Source: Methanobrevibacter sp. (lineage in GTDB: Archaea > Methanobacteriota > Methanobacteria > Methanobacteriales > Methanobacteriaceae). Taken from it: DNA of 8,400 nt. Made by a program: the position numbers and the translations under genes. A model generated the notes under the pieces. That model made no database searches. It saw only the letters and a list, made by a program, of their open reading frames with translations, and was not told the origin of the DNA. Location: the NCBI GenBank assembly GCA_009777005.1, contig WRMT01000125.1, positions 1 through 8,400 on the forward strand. Direction: 5' to 3'. Shown piece by piece: positions 6,162-8,400 of the stretch (positions are counted from its first letter, which is position 1; every line of letters starts with the position of its first letter).

Positions 6162-6896
6162 ATGCTTAAAAGACTGAAAAAGTATCCAGATAAAAAACCT
6201 TATAGTTTTAGGTTATCTCAGTCACTTATGGAAAAAATAAATATTTACTGTAAGCATAACAACACTACTGTTCCCGACTTAATAGGGAAGCTATTTGAGG
6301 AAGAGATTAAAGGGCTGACTTTAAAAAGAGAATCTATGGATACTGGAATATTAATCATGTTACCTGTATTTAAAGATGTAAATAACTTCATCAAAGAAAA
6401 AACAAATTTGATAATCTATAGCTACCATGATATGAAGAAATTAAAAAATGAAAATTCTAAAAATTATAAAGAAAGTCTAATAAAAACAATTGATACAAGA
6501 GAACAAGAGTTAAATATTAATTTAAAAAAAGGAAAGTATTATTTTAATAAAGTTATTAGATTAAACAATTATTTAGACATTTTAGATAATGGAAGTTATA
6601 AAAAGAAAAAATTAAAAAATGAGTATGAAACACATGAAGGGATGAACATCTTAAGATCTTGGTTAGTTAATTATTTTATTAGGTACACTTATTTTATTAA
6701 TGAAGAGGGATTTGAAGAAGTTTTAAAAATTAATTTAATTAGTAGAATGGAAGCAAAAAAACTTTCAATAGAATCAGAAAACTATGAGCTATTAAGTGAA
6801 ATAGAATTATTAAATCCATCAAATGAAAAAATTATCCATGAAGAAGAAGATTTAAATGATTTAATTCTTAAAGAAGTCAAAGAAAGGTTAAAATAA
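6162..6896 (+). CDS. Ribbon-helix-helix-like protein of unknown function
   Basis: This 244-residue protein is lysine- and glutamate-rich and has no membrane segment. Residues 13-52 fit a ribbon-helix-helix fold: strand KPYSFRLS, helix SLMEKINIYCKHNN, a TTVPD turn, and helix LIGKLFEEEIKGL. This would allow DNA binding as a dimer. The remaining ~190 residues are mostly helical, perhaps partly coiled (70-140 and 205-244), and I do not recognise the family. The ATG at 6162 is preferred. GGAAGG (6146-6151) lies ten bases ahead of it, while the in-frame GTG at 6144 sits upstream of that ribosome site and at the end of the palindrome. It stands alone on the plus strand, about 150 bases after the tRNA relic. 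A regulator of itself or of nearby genes is only a guess. Confidence 0.75.
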   Translation: MLKRLKKYPDKKPYSFRLSQSLMEKINIYCKHNNTTVPDLIGKLFEEEIKGLTLKRESMDTGILIMLPVFKDVNNFIKEKTNLIIYSYHDMKKLKNENSKNYKESLIKTIDTREQELNINLKKGKYYFNKVIRLNNYLDILDNGSYKKKKLKNEYETHEGMNILRSWLVNYFIRYTYFINEEGFEEVLKINLISRMEAKKLSIESENYELLSEIELLNPSNEKIIHEEEDLNDLILKEVKERLK

Positions 6897-6946
6897 TATT
6901 TTCAAAATTAGATTAAACTTAAATCTGATTAATTATTTGGACAATA

Positions 6947-6969
6947 TTTGTATACATACTGTTTACAAA
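6947..6969. promoter_or_regulatory. Inverted repeat upstream of the zinc-ribbon gene promoter
   Basis: TTTGTA (6947-6952) and TACAAA (6964-6969) form a perfect 6-bp inverted repeat with 11 bases between, ending nine bases before the candidate TATA box. The position suits a regulator-binding site. The arms are short, so support is modest. Confidence 0.25.
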
Positions 6970-6978
6970 AGAAACAAT

Positions 6979-6990
6979 TTTATATATAAT
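6979..6990 (+). promoter_or_regulatory. Candidate TATA box of the zinc-ribbon gene
   Basis: TTTATATATAAT is a strong archaeal TATA box. The transcript would begin near 7010 and carry a leader of about 60 bases containing the ribosome site AGGTGA (7060-7065). Confidence 0.5.
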
Positions 6991-7069
6991 TAATAATAAA
7001 CCAAGGATTATAATTAATTTGGGTCTAATTTCAGGCAGAAAAATTAATTAATAAAAAGTAGGTGATTAA

Positions 7070-7336
7070 ATGAATAGTGAAGAAATGAACTTTTGCCAAT
7101 CTTGTGGAATGCCTTTAATGAATGATGAAATTTTAGGAAAAGAAAAAGATGGTAGTGACAGTGAAGATTTTTGTAAATATTGCTATGATAAAGGAGATTT
7201 TCTTGAAGAAATGACTATGGAAGATATGATTAATTTTTGTGCTCCTAAAGTTGCTGAAACTCATTCTATTGATATAAAAGAAGCAAAAAAACAAATGGAA
7301 GAATTTTTCCCAACTTTAAAAAGATGGAAACAATAA
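7070..7336 (+). CDS. Small zinc-ribbon domain protein
   Basis: This 88-residue cytoplasmic protein matches the putative zinc-ribbon family seen in many archaea and bacteria. One zinc site is formed by two CxxC pairs, Cys9/Cys12 in FCQSCGMPL and Cys35/Cys38 in DFCKYCY, separated by a GKEKDGSDSED loop. A helical tail follows with EEMTMEDMINFCAP and the family's usual ending, FFPTLKRW. The molecular role of the family is unknown. The ATG has an excellent ribosome site AGGTGATT, whose AGGTGA core lies four bases upstream. A T-run at 7351-7358 ends the unit, so it is probably transcribed alone. Confidence 0.92.
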   Translation: MNSEEMNFCQSCGMPLMNDEILGKEKDGSDSEDFCKYCYDKGDFLEEMTMEDMINFCAPKVAETHSIDIKEAKKQMEEFFPTLKRWKQ

Positions 7337-7346
7337 CTCAATCCTT

Positions 7347-7365
7347 TAATTTTTTTTTAATTTTA
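7347..7365 (+). terminator. Poly-T terminator after the zinc-ribbon gene
   Basis: A run of eight to nine T, a short AA, then TTTT begin about ten bases after the stop codon. T-runs like this end archaeal transcripts without needing a hairpin, and no stable stem is visible. Confidence 0.5.
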
Positions 7366-7369
7366 GATA

Positions 7370-7556
7370 ATGTCAAAATTCTACCATTATAATTATTTTC
7401 ATCAACAAAAAGGTTTAATGAGAAATATATATTATAATTAAGAAATTTATATCATAATAAAGAAATATATTTCATGTCAATTATTTTTATCAACAAACAG
7501 ATTTATTAAAAAATATATTTCATATCAATTATTTTTTGAGAGAAAAATTTTGACAT
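7370..7556. repeat. Degenerate ~48-bp tandem repeats framed by 11-bp inverted repeats
   Basis: Perfect inverted repeats ATGTCAAAATT (7370-7380) and AATTTTGACAT (7546-7556) bound a set of related units. The units start near 7391 (about 40 bp), 7431 (48 bp), 7479 (48 bp) and 7527 (partial). Shared pieces are AATTATTTT-ATCAACAAA at 7391 and 7479, and AAATATATTTCAT-TCAATTATTTTT at 7463 and 7511. There is no coding frame. Units without conserved repeats and unique spacers argue against CRISPR. It looks like a small structured element or a slipped array captured between inverted ends. Confidence 0.6.
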
Positions 7557-7642
7557 ATATATTTTCTAGAAGCTATTTTTAAAAAACATTAAATTTATTC
7601 TAGCTTAAAAAAAAATACTAATTTTGAAAACTTATGTGAAAA

Positions 7643-7700
7643 CCACCTTAGAGGAGGGGAAATGATTATGAGTTGGCTGAACATTGATAAGAATTTGTAA
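7643..7700 (+). other. Strong ribosome site with a 12-codon open frame
   Basis: AGGAGG (7652-7657) is followed four bases later by an ATG (7662) and a 12-codon frame, MIMSWLNIDKNL, ending TAA at 7698-7700. CCACCT (7643-7648) can pair with AGGAGG across a three-base loop with one A-A mismatch, which would hide the ribosome site in a transcript. The frame lies inside the second MITE-like element, so it may be accidental or a relic of a transposase start. Translation is not demonstrated. Confidence 0.2.
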
Positions 7701-7793
7701 AAAATTTTAAACAAAAATTCTTATGAAAAAATTTTTGAACATTTTCTATTTTAGTATATATACTCATTGAACAAAAATAATTTTTTCCCCCCC
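7649..7793. mobile_element. Second, diverged copy of the MITE-like element
   Basis: Length (145 bp) and order of parts match the element at 3117-3260. Both have TAGAGG at the left end, GG-TGAACA 22-23 bases later, then AAGAATTT, a central hairpin, TATATA, and finally TTGAACAAAA-TAATT before a C-rich right end. Here the ends are decayed: GGGGAAA-ATTAT-type sequence on the left against seven C on the right. The internal hairpin is stronger, with ATAAGAATTT (7687-7696) pairing perfectly with AAATTCTTAT (7715-7724). There is no transposase. Confidence 0.5.
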
Positions 7794-7801
7794 TGCTTAC
7801 A

Positions 7802-8035
7802 TTAAAAAAACATTTCAAGTGTTGTAATTCCAGGTGGACTATTTTCTAAAGGAACTTTTTCTATATCATCAAAACGAGATATTACTGGAGTTCTATTTAT
7901 AAATTCAACAAAGCATGTAACAGGGTTTTTGGGAATAGCTATTCCTTTTTGAATAATAGCTTTATATGTTTTCCCTTTTATTCCTTTAACTAATGCTTCT
8001 TTTTTTGATAATTTAACTATACTTTGTGTTGGCAT
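7802..8035 (-). CDS. Small protein of unknown function (77 residues)
   Basis: I do not recognise this protein. It begins MPTQSIVKLSKKEALVKG, is basic in its first half, contains several likely beta strands (YKAIIQKGIAI, VTCFVEFI, TPVISRF), and ends with PPGITTLEMFF. There is no membrane segment or cysteine motif. The ATG has a fair ribosome site (AGGGATGAT) three bases upstream. It stands alone on the minus strand, and the second MITE-like element begins eight bases past its stop. Codon use is ordinary for the window. A real gene is likely because the start context and amino-acid balance are good. Confidence 0.65.
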   Translation of the reverse strand: MPTQSIVKLSKKEALVKGIKGKTYKAIIQKGIAIPKNPVTCFVEFINRTPVISRFDDIEKVPLENSPPGITTLEMFF

Positions 8036-8400
8036 TATATCATCCCTAAAAATTTTTTAAAGAATTTTCAAATTTTTCCATTGGATTTAAAATAGTCAAG
8101 ATATTAGAAAAATTCTATTAAAAACCAATTTCAATGTTTAGATAATATACAATACATCCTTTGTATATAAAGCAATAGAGATAGAGAGCATTTGAAAAGT
8201 AATAGAAACTAAAAATTCATTTGGAAAATAAAATTGTTGAAAGAAAATTAGGGAAAAAAACATTGTTAAAACCATTATAATTAATATTAAAAGCAAAATA
8301 ATTAATAATATTGAAAATTAAGACTAAACTAGTACTTAAATGAAAAAAAGTAAAAAAAGATTAAAGATTAAAAAAATTATTAAAAATAATCTTAAAAAAA
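8036..8400. other. AT-rich right end of the window, no clear gene
   Basis: The stretch contains TTTGTATATAAAG near 8160-8172, a near-palindromic TATA box usable in either direction. On the minus strand it could serve the 77-residue gene with a long leader. An ATG at 8340 opens a lysine-rich frame (MKKSKKRLKIKK) that runs off the edge, but it has no ribosome site and lies in A-rich sequence. Otherwise I see nothing. Confidence 0.4.

Noticed and set aside
7370..7556. CRISPR array
   Set aside because: Units are imperfect throughout, spacing is irregular, there are no unique spacers, and no cas genes are present.
8340..8400. Start of a lysine-rich gene running off the right edge
   Set aside because: It has only 20 codons, no ribosome site, and lies in A-rich sequence where stops may be missing by chance.

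Overview
The window looks like a chromosomal segment of a very AT-rich methanogenic archaeon, most likely a Methanobacteriales member close to Methanobrevibacter or Methanosphaera. The signs are an archaeal-type HisF with an insert typical of methanogens, a tRNA-Arg gene without an encoded CCA end, TATA boxes about 25 bases ahead of likely transcript starts, poly-T endings, and ribosome sites of the GGAGGTGAT type. The genus is inference. Only a little over half of the window is intact coding sequence.

Layout from left to right. A ten-helix membrane acyltransferase (227-1282, minus) is followed by the broken remains of a roughly 130-codon gene (1545-1948, minus) and by a stand-alone hisF (2021-2845, minus). 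hisF has a tandem direct repeat just upstream of its TATA box. Next is a non-coding stretch with a 144-bp element with terminal inverted repeats (3117-3260) and a terminator-like hairpin, then tRNA-Arg(TCG) (3720-3795, minus).

Two overlapping minus-strand genes follow: an HTH-ImmA/IrrE-type metallopeptidase (4484-5686) and a DUF4411 PIN-like protein (4015-4500). Together they look like a toxin-antitoxin or stress-defence module. Beyond the head of this module lies a degenerate tRNA-Arg on the plus strand (5944-6007) that keeps the anticodon, T and acceptor arms but has lost the D arm.

The right part holds a ribbon-helix-helix-like protein with a palindrome ahead of its start (6162-6896, plus), a small zinc-ribbon protein (7070-7336, plus), and an array of degenerate repeats of about 48 bp framed by perfect 11-bp inverted repeats (7370-7556). 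A second, more decayed relative of the 144-bp element (7649-7793) and a 77-residue protein of unknown function (7802-8035, minus) come last.

The genes do not form one pathway. Three points deserve most attention. The PIN/ImmA pair lies between a tRNA-Arg and a tRNA-Arg relic. Two diverged copies of an apparently undescribed short non-coding element are present. The third is the framed repeat array. No transposase, integrase or CRISPR array was seen.
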